Positions 12,590-23,399 are shown, numbered from the stretch's first letter. The stretch: DNA of 64,000 nucleotides from Paguma larvata (GCA_030068075.1 CM057835.1:21849957-21913956); one strand, 5' to 3'. Numbers and translations are program-made. Notes: generated by a model not told the origin, from the sequence alone.

Positions 12590-13080
12590 CTCTTCAGCAT
12601 GGGCCACTTTTGCTAAGCCTCCTTAAAATCGAATGTAATGAAGTTTTAATTGAGGAAACCTTGTTCTTTTCCTGGTAAATCTCACTCTTGAAAGAATAGA
12701 CATAATTCACTACTCTAGGACTTAGAGCAGCATTCGAAATTAGATCCGCAAAGTATCATTGCTCAGTCTATATGCATGAATGTACCTGAGAAAAATCTTT
12801 AAAAGACAAAATGCAGATAAAGGGGCCATTTTCACTTTTTGTTCTAATGGTAGCTATAGGCTGAATTAGTGAATTTAGTCATTCTCAGAAATGTTTAAGA
12901 CAAAGCTTGATGTGGACTTTTTTAGGGCATTTGAATAGTCCGTCCACCTTGCCAGTTAATTTGATGAAGGTCAGCTTTGTTCAGCCATTAAGTGATCATA
13001 ATGTGAAATTGTGCTGCATCTTTATTCTGGGATTTGTAAAAGCAAGGGGTTCCAAGTCAGGATGCAGCTAGTTGGTCGCT
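12590..13080. other. Repeat-free block, possible conserved non-coding DNA
   Basis: No transposon signature is visible over about 490 bp. The sequence is of mixed composition with homeodomain-like ATTA/TAAT motifs (for example 'aagttttaattgagg' and 'cagttaatttgatgaagg'). This is a guess about constraint from texture alone. Confidence 0.25.
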
Positions 13081-13405
13081 ATAAATGCTTACTTAGAAAA
13101 GGTGGGGAAATGGGGAAGTTTGATTCTGCCATACCCTATGCCATGCAAATTCAGACAGCAATTATGATATGAATGTGGTCACAGTTATACTCTGTGGGAA
13201 GATATGTCAATGACACTCTGCTTAACTTTTCCAATCTTAATCAACAATCCTTTCTTCTGGACTCCAAGGGCCACCAGAATTTATCTGCTTTTGAGTTACA
13301 CACATTTAGTCTAATCAGTAAGTTTATGACACATTATTATTTTTTTGACTGACCAGATTCTATTTTTTTCCCTAAAAGATAACTTTGTTTACAAGGATTT
13401 TTGCT

Positions 13406-13644
13406 GGGGCGCATGGGTAGCTCAGTCGGTTAAGCGTCTGACTTCAGCTCAGGTCATGATCTCACAGTTCGTGAGTTCGAGACCCACGTCGGGCTCTGTG
13501 CTGATAGCTTGGAGCCTGGAGCCTGCTTCGGATTCTGTGTCTCCCTTTCTCTCTGCCCTCCATTCATTCTCTGTTTCTCTCTCAGAAATATAATAAAACA
13601 TTTTAAAAAATAAAAAATATAATTAAAAAATAAAAAAATTAAAA
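13406..13644 (+). mobile_element. Feline tRNA-derived SINE (CAN-SINE), full length
   Basis: The element starts GGGGCGCATGGGTAGCTCAG, has an A-box-like GGTAGCTCAGTCGG and a B-box-like GAGTTCGAGACC, the diagnostic GGCTCTGTGCTGA-GCTTGGAGCCTGGAGCCTGC body, a CT-rich part and a long A-rich tail ending near 13644. It is flanked by an exact 11-bp target-site duplication AAGGATTTTTG (13393-13403 and 13645-13655). Pol III transcribed and moved by L1 machinery, it is non-coding; the overlapping 82-codon frame (13345-13593) is only the SINE read through. Confidence 0.95.
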
Positions 13645-14009
13645 AAGGATTTTTGTTTAGGAAATGTTAATATATTAGAAAAGTCATGCACATTTTCTTA
13701 GTGTCTGCCATCACTGTTGGCTTCAAGATGACTGTTTTTACTACAATGCAGTTCTATATTTTATATTTCCTGCTACCCTTCTGAATCAAAACCAGGACTG
13801 ATGTTACTTGTGCTATAGTCAGGTTGAAAACTGCCAAAACAAAAGCAGGAATATTTGGCTTTGAAATTAATTTCACACATTTCGGTTGAGCTCTAAACTG
13901 CTACCAGTGAGGTATGTCGCTTTCAAATATATTTCTATCACAACATGAAAACATGATCAGAAGAAAGTCCACATGGTTTTTGGCACAATTGTACTTATTT
14001 ATTATCCAT

Positions 14010-14400
14010 TCATTAGTCCCACAATTACTTACTGATTTATTGCTTTCGGGTTAGGTGTTAATTCACTCACTTAAAAAATTAATTTAATAATAAATGCATT
14101 TCTTCTGCAAACATATAGTGGGCCAACCAACCTTGAGGAACTTACAGTCTAATGAACATTAACTGACATGGAAATAATTGCTTTATAGTGAAAAATAAAC
14201 ACTACAATTAATATAACCATATAAAGTGATCATGGTAATACAGGAAAGTGAGAATAAATATCTCTGTTTCTAGAAATTTAGAGAAGCTTCTCAGAGGGTT
14301 TGAGATGTGAGGTGGGACTTAAAGATGAAACAGATTCAATAGGCAAGAAGAGCCAGGTGTGATTCTCAAAGAACTTAATGCTTTAGGAATTATGAGTAGG
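14010..14400 (+). mobile_element. Ancient interspersed repeat, family unsure
   Basis: The order 'attacttactgattta ... cttgaggaacttacagtctaatgaacatt ... gaagcttctcagagggtttgagatgtgaggtgggacttaaagatgaaa' matches a widespread old mammalian repeat ('tatttattgagcacctactatg ... gagcttacagtctag ... gcttcctggaggaggtgacatctgagctgagtcttgaagg'). I do not assign a family. It has no coding capacity. Confidence 0.45.
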
Positions 14401-14474
14401 TCAGCAACACTGGATCGTGTGGGATGGGGTATGATGAAGAAATAGGCAAAGGCGTTAAAAAATTATGTTGTGAA

Positions 14475-14696
14475 GGGGCACCTGGATGACTCAGTCGGTT
14501 GAGCATCCAACTTTGGCTCACGTCATGATCTCACGGTTCATGAGTTCGAGACCTGCATCCCGTTCTGTGCTGACAACTTGGAGCCTGGAACCTGTTTCGG
14601 ATTTTGCATCTCCCTCTCTCTCTGCCCCTCCCCAACTTGTATGCGCACTCTCTCTCTCTCTCTTTCTCTCAAAAAATAAACATTACAAATTTTTTT
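14475..14696 (+). mobile_element. Feline tRNA-derived SINE, full length
   Basis: The head is GGGGCACCTGGATGACTCAG, with a B-box-like GAGTTCGAGACC, the GAGCCTGGAACCTG body, a (CT)n tract and an A-rich tail. An exact 12-bp target duplication AATTATGTTGTG lies at 14461-14472 and 14697-14708. The upstream junction reads TTAAAA/AATT, the expected L1-endonuclease-type target. Frames of 70 and 94 codons across it are SINE shadows. Confidence 0.95.
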
Positions 14697-14708
14697 AATT
14701 ATGTTGTG

Positions 14709-14933
14709 CTTCATGATGATAAGCCTGTCCCTGCCACTATCCCAACAGAAAATGATACAAACATGTTTAAATAAGAAAAGGCATACTTTATGTGGATATG
14801 AAGATAATGAATAAGCATTCAATACCTATATAAAACAGTGTGTAAGCTCAATGGAAAAACAAAGACTTATATAGATTCTACCCATATCATTCCTAACCGA
14901 TGTATTTTTGTGAATGAAAGTTGTTTTATGGTA

Positions 14934-14982
<49 letters not shown>

Positions 14983-16141
14983 ATAGCTTGGCTATTCACT
15001 AGTTTATTAATTCTTGAAGAGTCTGAATATAAGACCATGTATTCTGCTTCTTTGTATTCTTCCAGCATGAATTGTTATGTCTTATACAAAATAGGTGCTG
15101 AATAATTATGTACTTAAAGAAGAGATGAATAAGTTCGCAATCTAATTGAGGAGATCTTGTTTATGCATATGAAAAGTTAAAGAACAATACACAGGATGTC
15201 ACATAACAGAATGTAATGGAATGTCAAATGAATGATGGAGGTAGTAAGATCTAAGAGTTCATGAGGGGAAAATAAATACTGAGGAGAGAGAAATGAACTT
15301 TTCCTTGAAGAATGAATCAACTTTCAGAAGAAAAGATCAGTTGAAGTAGCTCTAAGATATCTGGAAGAAAACTTCCAAATACCAGACTCATTTAATACAA
15401 CTTAAAAACTTTGGGAAGAGAATGAGGGCTATGGGGGTCAAGGTTGTGATGAAATCCACCACCTACCAAACTAGATGAGTCAATTAGCTGGTTTCTCTCC
15501 TATAACCAATGTATACACTCACAAAACTAACAAACTACTTTACATTCAGTGCTGTTGCTAAGAAAACCAGATGAGGAGCTGTTGATGAAGCCTTGTAGCC
15601 TGTCCTATTATTGAGAAGCAAACAAATCAAACATCCCAATCAAAACATATGGTAGTTTTATCCATTCTTTTCATAATAAGTCCCCCCCCCCAGTTTTACG
15701 GGAGAAAGCAGTTTCATGTTCAGCCTAATCAAATGTATCCAGAGCCACCGAGAATTAACAGTTTGTAACTGGAAACAAATAGAGACGGGGTGGCTTAATT
15801 GGAACAAAAACATTATACAAACGTAAAAGTGGAGCGCTAGTCAATACCACTGGCAGGATTTCACAGCAATACATCCTGTTATCCTGTCAGCCACCTTGTG
15901 CAAAGGCCTGATGAGTCAGATACGTGGCTATAGCAACTGTGGGCAACATTAGCAACAGCCGAAGTCAGAGTCCCAAAGAAGTTAACGTATGTCTGGGTAG
16001 ACCTCTAATAGCAATTCTTCATCACATGAAGTAAAAATGAAAAAAGAAAAGGCCAACAGAAAATGGATGTGCTTCCCTTCCCAGGTGAAGGATCCCTAGG
16101 AGCCAAGGTCATTAAGGCATATAATAGCGATGAATTTACAT
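14709..16141. other. Single-copy DNA with a GT microsatellite
   Basis: I see no gene. 15090-15340 may be an old interspersed repeat like that at 14010-14400 ('aggtgctgaataattatgtacttaaag ... ttccttgaagaatgaatc'). 15720-16000 is repeat-free and carries an AP-1-type TGAGTCA at 15912-15918. A C10 run sits near 15682-15691. Confidence 0.5.
14937..14980. repeat. (GT)22 microsatellite
   Basis: An uninterrupted GT run of about 22 units is followed by ACATAGC. It is the longest pure dinucleotide tract in the window and likely length-polymorphic. It opens 63- and 80-codon frames that read as poly-Cys/Val and poly-Thr/His; these are artefacts of the repeat. Confidence 0.97.
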
Positions 16142-16261
16142 TCCTTCACTGAGGCTAGAACTGGTTATGTAGTCAGCAAATGTTTGCCAGGTACTTTGTA
16201 TGTGCAAGGATCTGGGCTCCAAGGAAGACCTGGAACCTGCCATGTCAGCAGTACAGGTAGA
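16142..16261. mobile_element. Decayed ancient repeat (MIR or L2-related)
   Basis: The phrase 'agcaaatgtttgccaggtactttgtatgtgcaaggatctgggctcc' resembles the common old-repeat motif 'atttattgagcacctactatgtgccaggcactgtgctaggctc'. It is diverged and I do not assign the family firmly. Confidence 0.4.
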
Positions 16262-16450
16262 TGCCATAAACCAATGATTCTCGAAGTGTACCATCTAGAA
16301 GAGCAGGCTCAAATTCCCTCGGACCTTAGAGATATCTGCAAATTCTCAGGGCCACACACCCAGGCCAACTAAATCAGAAACTCTGGGAGTAGGGCCCAGG
16401 AATCTCCTGGTGATTTTGATGCAAGCTGAAGTTTGAGAGTCACTGCTATA
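16262..16450 (+). mobile_element. MER5A (hAT-Charlie) DNA transposon
   Basis: Near full length (about 189 bp). It begins AACCAATGATTCTCGAAGTG and runs through CCACACACCCAGGCCAACTA, AATCAGAAACTCTGGGAGTA, GGGCCCAGGAATCTCCTGGT and GATGCAAGCTGAAGTTTGAG, ending near AGTCACTGC. This matches the MER5A order (cagtggttctcaaactt ... ggccccaccccagagtttctgattcag ... ggtctggggtggggccc...gagaattt). It is a non-autonomous, immobile fossil. Confidence 0.8.
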
Positions 16451-16584
16451 AGCATTTAGGGAAAAAAGAACAGGTCTTTTCAGATCATGGAACCCCTCGT
16501 GAAAAAGCACCACTCGCTGAGAGGTGGCTACAATTAGCAAAGTGCTGCATTCTTTTCTCTAAAAGAAAATGCATTTCTATACAT

Positions 16585-16740
16585 TTTATTTATTAATTTG
16601 TCCAATCTGACAAATAATTATTGAGTACTCTCTACATGATTGGTATTGTTCTGGGCGTCAGCTAAGAAAAAAGTTAACAAAACACAGTTCTCTCTTTGAA
16701 GATTACAAAGCCTAGTGGGGGAATAGTCTTCTGGCTCTGC
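16585..16740 (+). mobile_element. Ancient interspersed repeat, family unsure
   Basis: 'caaataattattgagtactctctacatgattggtattgttctgggcgtc ... agttctctctttgaagattacaaagcctagtggggga' is the same old repeat type as at 14010-14400, here from its 5' side. No gene content. Confidence 0.45.
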
Positions 16741-19334
16741 ATGCCAGGCATTTGCTTAATATGTTTTTAGTTACTGTTCATTAAATTGAGATGACCCATC
16801 AGATACAAAACAACTGCTTAGTTCAACTTATTGATTTTAAATGAAAATTCACCAGTGTTTTCCATTCATTACAATATAATGCACTATTCTACTTTATTGA
16901 AACTTTTTTATAATGAAATAAAAAGGCAACTGCTCTGTTGATTAAATATTCATCCCAATGGGCATTGTAAGAGCTACAGGAATTAATATTGAACCACAGA
17001 GCTTTTTTCTAACAAGGGATGAAAAGCTCAGGCCATCTCAAGACTTTTCCAGTTGGTTGAGGCCAACTTTTGGGAACTAACACTTGTTTATTAATTAACC
17101 TCTAGGTTTTCTCTGTAAAGAGGTCACTGAAGAGGTTTGGAGGAACTAGTGGGCAGACCTTACTGCAGAGAAGTAGCATCCTGCAATCACTGGACTACCA
17201 GGAAAATCAGGGGGAGCCCCAATGGTTGATTTTCTTCTGATTTGCTAGAAGCCCTAGCTCCTCAATGGCTTAAGACTTATGCCCTTGATACGCGAACGTG
17301 GTCTTCCATTTGTTTTCAGGGAATAGGAGAGGGTTTCTCCAAGGCTGTTTTATTATTATTGAGTTCACATATCAGTAGCACTTTATTGCCCCAAACAGAA
17401 GGATATGACTAACTCAAGCATTATGCCGACTATAACAGTCTTTCTTTTCTGCTTGAAAAGTCATTAAACAGGAAACCCCTGACAGGTTCACAGTTTGCCA
17501 TAAATGGTACAGTCCACCAGTTGCAGTGCTGGTGCTTACAGCTGAAGGGGTCTGACTCCCAGGCCTGTTGAGGACACCCCTACCCCTTCCTCAGAACACA
17601 CTGAGAGTTCTGACCACCTCACACCCAGTAGGTGATCAGACTTCATTAGGGAGTGTGGCCTACCTAGATACAGATCCTGACTTCTGTGAACCTGTGGAAA
17701 TGTTTAGAGACCTGCGAGAAACCAAAGAGGTCTGGATGGGGCAACAGGTTGTGTTAAAGAGAAAACAGATATCCAGGTAGGAATCAGTGCTGATGATGGA
17801 AATAAAAAGGCTTTTGAGATCAGTGTAAGCTGTTATCCACGACAGATATAACACCCCAAATCTGAGATAATACCTTTGGTTCTCATTTGCCAGAATAATA
17901 GGAAGGAGATCCTGGGCCCAGAATGGACTGAATTTAATTGACTAGAGAGCCTAGAGAAATCTCCTTTTGACCAGCTTCTCACCTGGACTTTGTATCTGCT
18001 CTACCTGCTTAGAAATGCCCAGAAGAGTTTGTGTCCTTGTAACTGGGCCTCCCCATTCAGCAAATTCTCTCCTGACGACATTTCTGACCTGAGTATCTAT
18101 GGCTTTTCTGAAGGCACTAGAGGACACATGTCCTCAACCCTAAAGCAGAACAAAAGTCCGTTCATCCTTGTATGATGGCAGAGAAATCGCAAAGCCCAAG
18201 CAAAACTAAAGCCCGCATGCCCAGCAATGCCACAGGCAATCCCACAGTCCTTTCTCTCTAACTGAAACAGCCTGCTGCCTGTCTGAGTGGCTTTGTGACC
18301 ATAATTGTTGGGTGGATAATAGTATTATTGTCTTCAGACACAATAAATACCCCTCTCCTAGCCAATAGCAGATTTCAATCTAAACATCAAAATACTCTGT
18401 TTTGGTCTGGATTTCAGTGTGTTCCCCCAGAACCTGCCTGCTTTTAATTGTGGTGTTAGTCCTCTGACGGCTCAAGTTGGCAACCTCAGTGAAGAGAAAA
18501 TAAACACAAAGGACTGTTGTCTATTTATCTGCATTGATAGTTTTGGCTCACACTGCTGATGGATGTTAGAGGGTGTTGTTTTTCCCTCTCCTGTTTCCCT
18601 GTTTATTTTATTTCTGATGACTTAGCCGCAGGCTGTGCGTCTGGGAATTGGAAGGGAGGGTAGTCTCTTCTCAAAGTGAGTTGCCAATCTGTCAGACATC
18701 CCTGCAGCTCTCAAAGATTTTCGTTAACTATTTTTCAGACAAATTTTCACTGGCAACAGCTCATTTTGGCTGTTCTCTGTTTGATGCCACTGCGTCCAGC
18801 CTAAACGTGGGTTGAAAATCTGTGTTATTAGGGCTCCTTGGGTTTACCTGAAAACCAGTGTGCACTGGGAAACAGTGCCAATTTGACCTAACACAGGTGT
18901 TCATCATTAGGATGAAGGTCTGGAAAGCCTCGCTTCCAAAACCTATTGCCCACTGACTGTGGCTTTTTTAAGAAACTGGAAGTTGTATAATTCCAAATCT
19001 GTTGCGAACAATATCCAAGTAAATGACACCTGAGTTAGTGTAATTCAACATAGAAAAAGCAAGTTGAGGTCTGTGTGCTTTGGGAATAGGAGTGGCTCTA
19101 TCAGGACCAAGTCTTTCTGAGACATGAGCTTCTCTGTATTTGTTGGTTTCAATTCATAGTCTTGTAAAAGGTACTGGATATAGTCAATGAGGATGTATTC
19201 AATGCCTACTTGGAATTGAACAAAATCAGTATGGTGTGCACTGAGAATTACACCACATGTTAGAGCGCTTAGAGAAACGGCATAAGTATGCTAAAATTAT
19301 GGAACCTGAATCTAGAAAGGACCTTAAAGATAAC
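16741..19334. other. Repeat-poor single-copy DNA, no gene seen
   Basis: I see no transposon or RNA gene. Frames of 60-70 codons (for example 17568-17780) lack domain features. The part 18240-19060 looks especially free of repeats and is listed separately. Confidence 0.5.
18240..19060. other. Possible conserved non-coding element
   Basis: About 800 bp has no transposon signature and balanced, high-complexity composition, with motif-like pieces such as CCAATAGCAG (inverted CCAAT-type), GATGACTTAG and TAATTGTGG. This is only a texture-based suggestion. Confidence 0.25.
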
Positions 19335-19339
19335 CTAAT

Positions 19340-19470
19340 CCAGTAATTCTCAACCATGGCTGTACATTCAAATCTAGGTGATTGGTCTGTGGTTGGGAAT
19401 CCAGTCACTGGAATTGTTTAAAAACTCCTCCAGATGTCATTGTGTACTCAGTTTTGAAAACCACTTGTTT
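19340..19470 (+). mobile_element. MER5-type DNA transposon, diverged
   Basis: 'cagtaattctcaaccatggctgtacattc' opens like MER5A ('cagtggttctcaaacttt-gtgcatcag'), and 'ctggaattgtttaaaaactcctccagatg ... ttttgaaaaccactt' resembles the expected interior and end. It is first in a row of three similar pieces. Confidence 0.55.
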
Positions 19471-19524
19471 CAAATACTGTTTTTATTTTTCCAACTTTAA
19501 CATGTTTTAGAATTTCCTTAGACT

Positions 19525-19648
19525 ATGTCAAAACGGATTTCTGGGCTTTGGTCCCAGAGACTGTGATTTAGCACATCTTGGGTGGGGCCCGTGAATTTGC
19601 ATTTATAAGATGCTCCAGGAGGTCAGGGGACCACACTTTTGGTCCACA
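19525..19648 (+). mobile_element. MER5A fragment
   Basis: 'ggatttctgggctttggtcccagagactgtgatttagcacatcttgggtggggcccgtgaatttgcattta' follows the MER5A middle almost word for word, then 'gaggtcaggggaccacacttttggtcc' gives its 3' end. The 5' third is missing or is supplied by the piece at 19340. Confidence 0.75.
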
Positions 19649-19655
19649 TCTGGCC

Positions 19656-19803
19656 CAGTGGTCCTCCAACCTCATTGTGCATTGAAATAAAAATAAAACA
19701 GAGGTTAGTAAATGAATATCTGGGCCCCATGACCAGAGTTTCTAATTTAAGAATTTGCATTCTAACAAGTTCCCAGGTGGGCCTACACTCTGAGAACCAC
19801 TTA
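19656..19803 (+). mobile_element. MER5A (hAT-Charlie) copy
   Basis: 'cagtggtcctccaacctcattgtgcattg' opens the element. 'atatctgggccccatgaccagagtttctaatttaagaatttgcattctaacaagttcccaggtgggcctacactctgagaaccactta' closes it. It is slightly internally deleted relative to the usual 189 bp. Same strand as the two pieces before it. Confidence 0.8.
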
Positions 19804-19987
19804 CTTGGATCATTCAAGGATGAAGAAATATATTTTAGAACATCTGAAGTGTTTTGTTTCGTTTTCTCAAACTACATTTGTACGCAACTTTCGGTCAGAT
19901 TCCATATAGTGGTGAAGACTCATTGATATAGTGAATCTCTGTTACAAAGAGGCATGTCATCCTCCGCATGTAATAGATAAGGATATT

Positions 19988-20184
19988 GGGGCACCTGGGT
20001 GGCTCAGTTGGTTAAGCATCTGATTCTTGATTTCAACTCAGGTTATGATCTTGTGGTTTGTGGAATCAAGCCCTACATCAGGCTCTGTGCTGACAACGTG
20101 GAGCCTGCTTGGGATTCTCTCTCTCTCCCTCTCTCTGTCCCTCCCCTGCTCGCTCTCTCTCTTAAATAAATAAACTTAAAAAAG
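19988..20184 (+). mobile_element. Feline tRNA-derived SINE, variant body
   Basis: The head is GGGGCACCTGGGTGGCTCAG. The following part differs from most copies here: 'tctgattcttgatttcaactcaggttatgatcttgtggtttgtgg', followed by a shorter body with GGAGCCTGCTTGGGATTCTC and a (CT)n tract. It ends in AAATAAATAAACTTAAAAA. An exact 13-bp target duplication AGATAAGGATATT lies at 19975-19987 and 20185-20197. This is likely an older or different SINEC subfamily. Confidence 0.93.
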
Positions 20185-20197
20185 AGATAAGGATATT

Positions 20198-22224
20198 AAG
20201 GTTCAGAGTGCAAATGACTCAATCATGACCACACAGATATTGAGAGTAAATCTACGATCAGCACTTGCTACACATCCCATCTCAGAGCAAAACCCCTGAC
20301 ATAAGTTCCAAGGACAAGAAGAGAGGGAAGGCATCGGAGTAGAAAACTGATTTCATCACTTCTCGGTTCCTAGGGCTGGCCCTGACTTTAGCTTGGAAAA
20401 CTCAATAAAAGGCAAACAGCTTCCCTTGCAAAGAAAAAATTATGACAGCTATCTAAAACTAGAAAAAACACCCTAAAGGAAGATGATGTGATTTTCTTCC
20501 TCCTAGACCTCCATGCCCGAAGCAGATGCTATTGGTATTACATAGTTTAAGTCCAATCCTGCAAAAGACTGGAAAATGGAAGCAAACTTTATGGTCTTTT
20601 AGTCTTACAGTTTCATCATATTGGTCTTTCTCTATTTCCATAAACAAAAAACAAACACCATTATATTATTTGGGCTAGTGGAACAAACCAAATTAAAGAA
20701 TGTATCACCAATAAGTGCTGCACAGTATTAAACAGAGGTATCAGCAGCAGTACTGCAACAAGCTACCCCCCTGCTGCACACACGATAAATATTTCAAACC
20801 CCTGATTATTAAGGAATAATGGTGTACTATAAAAACCCATTGCCAATTAGAACTATTTTTTCAAACTATTAGAACTATTATGTGCAAAGTGAATGTGAAT
20901 TGAGTTTATACATATACTACTCATATACTACGTCTAGTCACTATTTGTGACTATAAGCCATTAGACTTGACTATAATGTTTCTGTCAGAAGTCATGCATT
21001 CATCATGCTAATAACATTAACATGTAAAAATGTAGCATCCAAGCTTCTAATTTTTGTTTCTTTTTTTTTGAACATGATAATGAGTCATGCAACCACCACC
21101 ACTGTTTACAGCACAGATGGAGAAATTTTTGTTATCAGGCCGAATGATATCATATTTCAATTTACTAAATTGCATATCAAGAACCCCAAGACAATTCATT
21201 CTATTACCTATCTATCTGTCTTCTCCCAGCCACTTACCTAGAGCTTCACGTTGATTTCAAAGCATAATTAATAGACTGAGAGGGTCCTTCTTCACACATA
21301 ACCAAATGAGCATGTGTGCTCTAACAGGCAGGCAATCTGTATGACTCATAAAGCAGATTTGATTTTGACTTATTGGTGCTTATTCCAAGAATTCAAGGAG
21401 TTGAATAGCTGACACAGCACCACACTGGCAGCTTTCAAAGCTGATAGACAGATTTGTGTCTGTCATGAGCTATCCCGGTGGAGCAGCCCCTAACACTTCC
21501 CAGTCATGCATCTGTAAGTCACTTTCCAAAGACATGGTGAGAACGTAACATGACTCTATAACAGCAGAAGCATACTAAGTATATTTACAGTCTGCCTACC
21601 TCCAATGGATCCAGAGAGAAGCCCAAAGAAAGCAGAGTTGCTTAATCACGATATCACCCTCAATCACAATACAACACCCATTAAAGTATGTGCTGTGTCC
21701 TCTGTGAATAACCCAAGTATTTTATTCTCACCAGTCCCTCAAACTGGAAAAGTGTTTGAATCTATGAAACATTCTGAATCTGGCAAGATGATAGCATTTA
21801 TTGATGACCAATGATCAAAGCAGGCCAAAGACCATGGAATCCTATCTTGTCTTCATTTCTCAGCAGGAAAAACAAGTCTGAATTCCTCATCCCTGCCAGG
21901 TCACTTATTCTCAAACTAAAACCTCCTATACCTCTAGTCAAACTACTGTGACTTCTTCCAATGTATTCGAACTACATATTTAAGTTGAGGTTGCAGTGTT
22001 AGAAACAAAAATGAATCTATGTTTACTGTCTACCTGTATGCTCGTTGGCTTCCCTTAAAAACATATAAATCTGATTTTAGAGACTGAGGTCCATAATGGT
22101 GAAGAAACCTTTGAGGGTCCTTAAAATTATCCATTAGCTGTGGGCAAGGAAGAAAAATCCCTAAAAAAGAAGCTAAGTTTCAAATTGACTGTCACTCACA
22201 TACTACTTAAGCTTGGGATATGCC
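20198..22224. other. Single-copy DNA, no gene seen
   Basis: I recognise no gene or repeat. 78- and 69-codon frames (21005-21241, 21605-21814) lack domain character. Confidence 0.5.
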
Positions 22225-22335
22225 AGTTAATAACTCCAAACTTCTGTTTCTTCATCAGCAAGATGGAAATAATATTACTCTACAATACTGGTTTGAGAAT
22301 CGAATAATGGGATAGATGTACATGGAAGGCTAAAA
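22225..22335 (+). mobile_element. MIR SINE fragment
   Basis: 'agttaataactccaaacttctgtttcttcatcagcaagatggaaataatattactctacaatactggtttgagaatcgaata' matches the MIR core ('aacctctctgagcctcagtttcttcatctgtaaaatgggaataatagtacctac ... ggttgtgaggattaaat'). Confidence 0.65.
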
Positions 22336-22337
22336 GT

Positions 22338-22500
22338 GCAAATACACGTGTATGTGTGCACACACACATGCTCTGTGATAAGTTATTCTACCCTTATGCG
22401 CAAATACACATGTATGAGTGCACGTGTGCACAGGCATGCACACGCGCACACGTGCACACACACACACACACACACATGCTCTGTGATGAGTTGTTCTACT
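22338..22500. repeat. Tandem duplication with expanded CA tract
   Basis: Two head-to-tail units are visible. Unit 1 (22338-22399, 62 bp) starts GCAAATACACGTGTATG, has a short CA run, then ATGCTCTGTGATAAGTTATTCTAC. Unit 2 (22400-22500, about 101 bp) starts GCAAATACACATGTATGAG and ends ATGCTCTGTGATGAGTTGTTCTAC. The extra length of unit 2 is an alternating purine-pyrimidine stretch (CACGTGTGCAC..GCATGCACACGCGCACACGTGCACAC, then pure CA). The repeat is prone to slippage and to Z-DNA form. Frames of 74 and 63 codons across it are artefacts. Confidence 0.9.
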
Positions 22501-23399
22501 GATCTGAAAAGCAAGATGACAAAACTTCTATCAAAGGAGGGAACAAAATCCACAAAATAGATGTTTAATTCCAATGGCTAAGACAATGAGTGTTCACTAT
22601 GTGTGAGGAAGTATAATAATGAAAACAACTTGACAACTCCTGACTTTGGCAAGCTAGGAAAAGGAAGGATGTACAGAACAATTAAAATTTTGCATAAGTG
22701 ACAACTGACCATGATTCTTGGCTACTTAAGCAGGTGCCAGGACTCAGGATGCCATTTTCCTGATCTTCCCATCACTGTAAAAGGAGACAAGTCTCCTTGG
22801 AGCTCTTGGAGCTCCTTTTCTATGTGCTAAGGACTAGATGTCAACCAGGAGCTCGGCAGTGCAGGAAGGACTGAAGCCATTCTGTTCATCAATAAAAGCA
22901 AATGATCAGGGCTAAATTTTATCCACAAATTTAAAATAAACTATTTGCAAACTTTTTCATTTAAAAATCCTGAGGGGGAAAAATAAACTCCAATGAGTTT
23001 ATTAAATTGGGTGTGCCTGTGGGCAGAATAGCCTCTGCCAGGCTCCCCAGGAGCCTGACAAAGCCACAGCTATTCCTCGTCTCTTGCCTACCCTGGTGCA
23101 CTCAACTAGAAGATTGACAGAAGCAGCATGAGAAGTTATGGGGTGTCTCTCAGCAGGTAGACTTTGGAAATAGATCCACCTACTTCCAAAGTGATCTGCA
23201 ATCAGTATTCAACTACTGAGAGACTGCGAAGGAACAGAAATAAACTCATGGGAGAAAAGTCTGCTATGGAGTTAAAAAAAAATGAAAATCAAATACAGGA
23301 GCCTCAGAGAGAGAATTTTTCCCCTGTTGGAAGACATTTTGCTGCCTGGGCTTTCTGTTTCTAGTGAGGAAAGGATAGAAGCTTTGGGGAAAAAAAACA
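22501..23399. other. Single-copy DNA, no gene seen
   Basis: I recognise no gene or mobile element. A 66-codon frame at 23164-23364 has no domain. Confidence 0.5.

Larger units (their letters stand above)
7106..13392. other. Long repeat-poor single-copy stretch
   Basis: More than 6 kb carries almost no recognisable young repeat. It is AT-rich, with no RNA gene and no frame longer than 109 codons. The longest, at 7360-7689, overlaps an 81-codon frame on the other strand and has no visible domain. A few faint antisense ancient-repeat traces occur (for example near 8810-8880). Low repeat content is compatible with constraint on the sequence but does not prove it. Confidence 0.55.

Noticed and set aside
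13406..13480. tRNA gene in the SINE heads
   Set aside because: The heads are tRNA-derived but repeated about 20 times with SINE bodies attached and without intact tRNA folds.
14914..15105. Coding frames across GT/CA tracts (also 22336, 35646, 38794, 46332, 51682)
   Set aside because: The peptides are poly-Cys/Val or poly-Thr/His runs made by the dinucleotide repeats.
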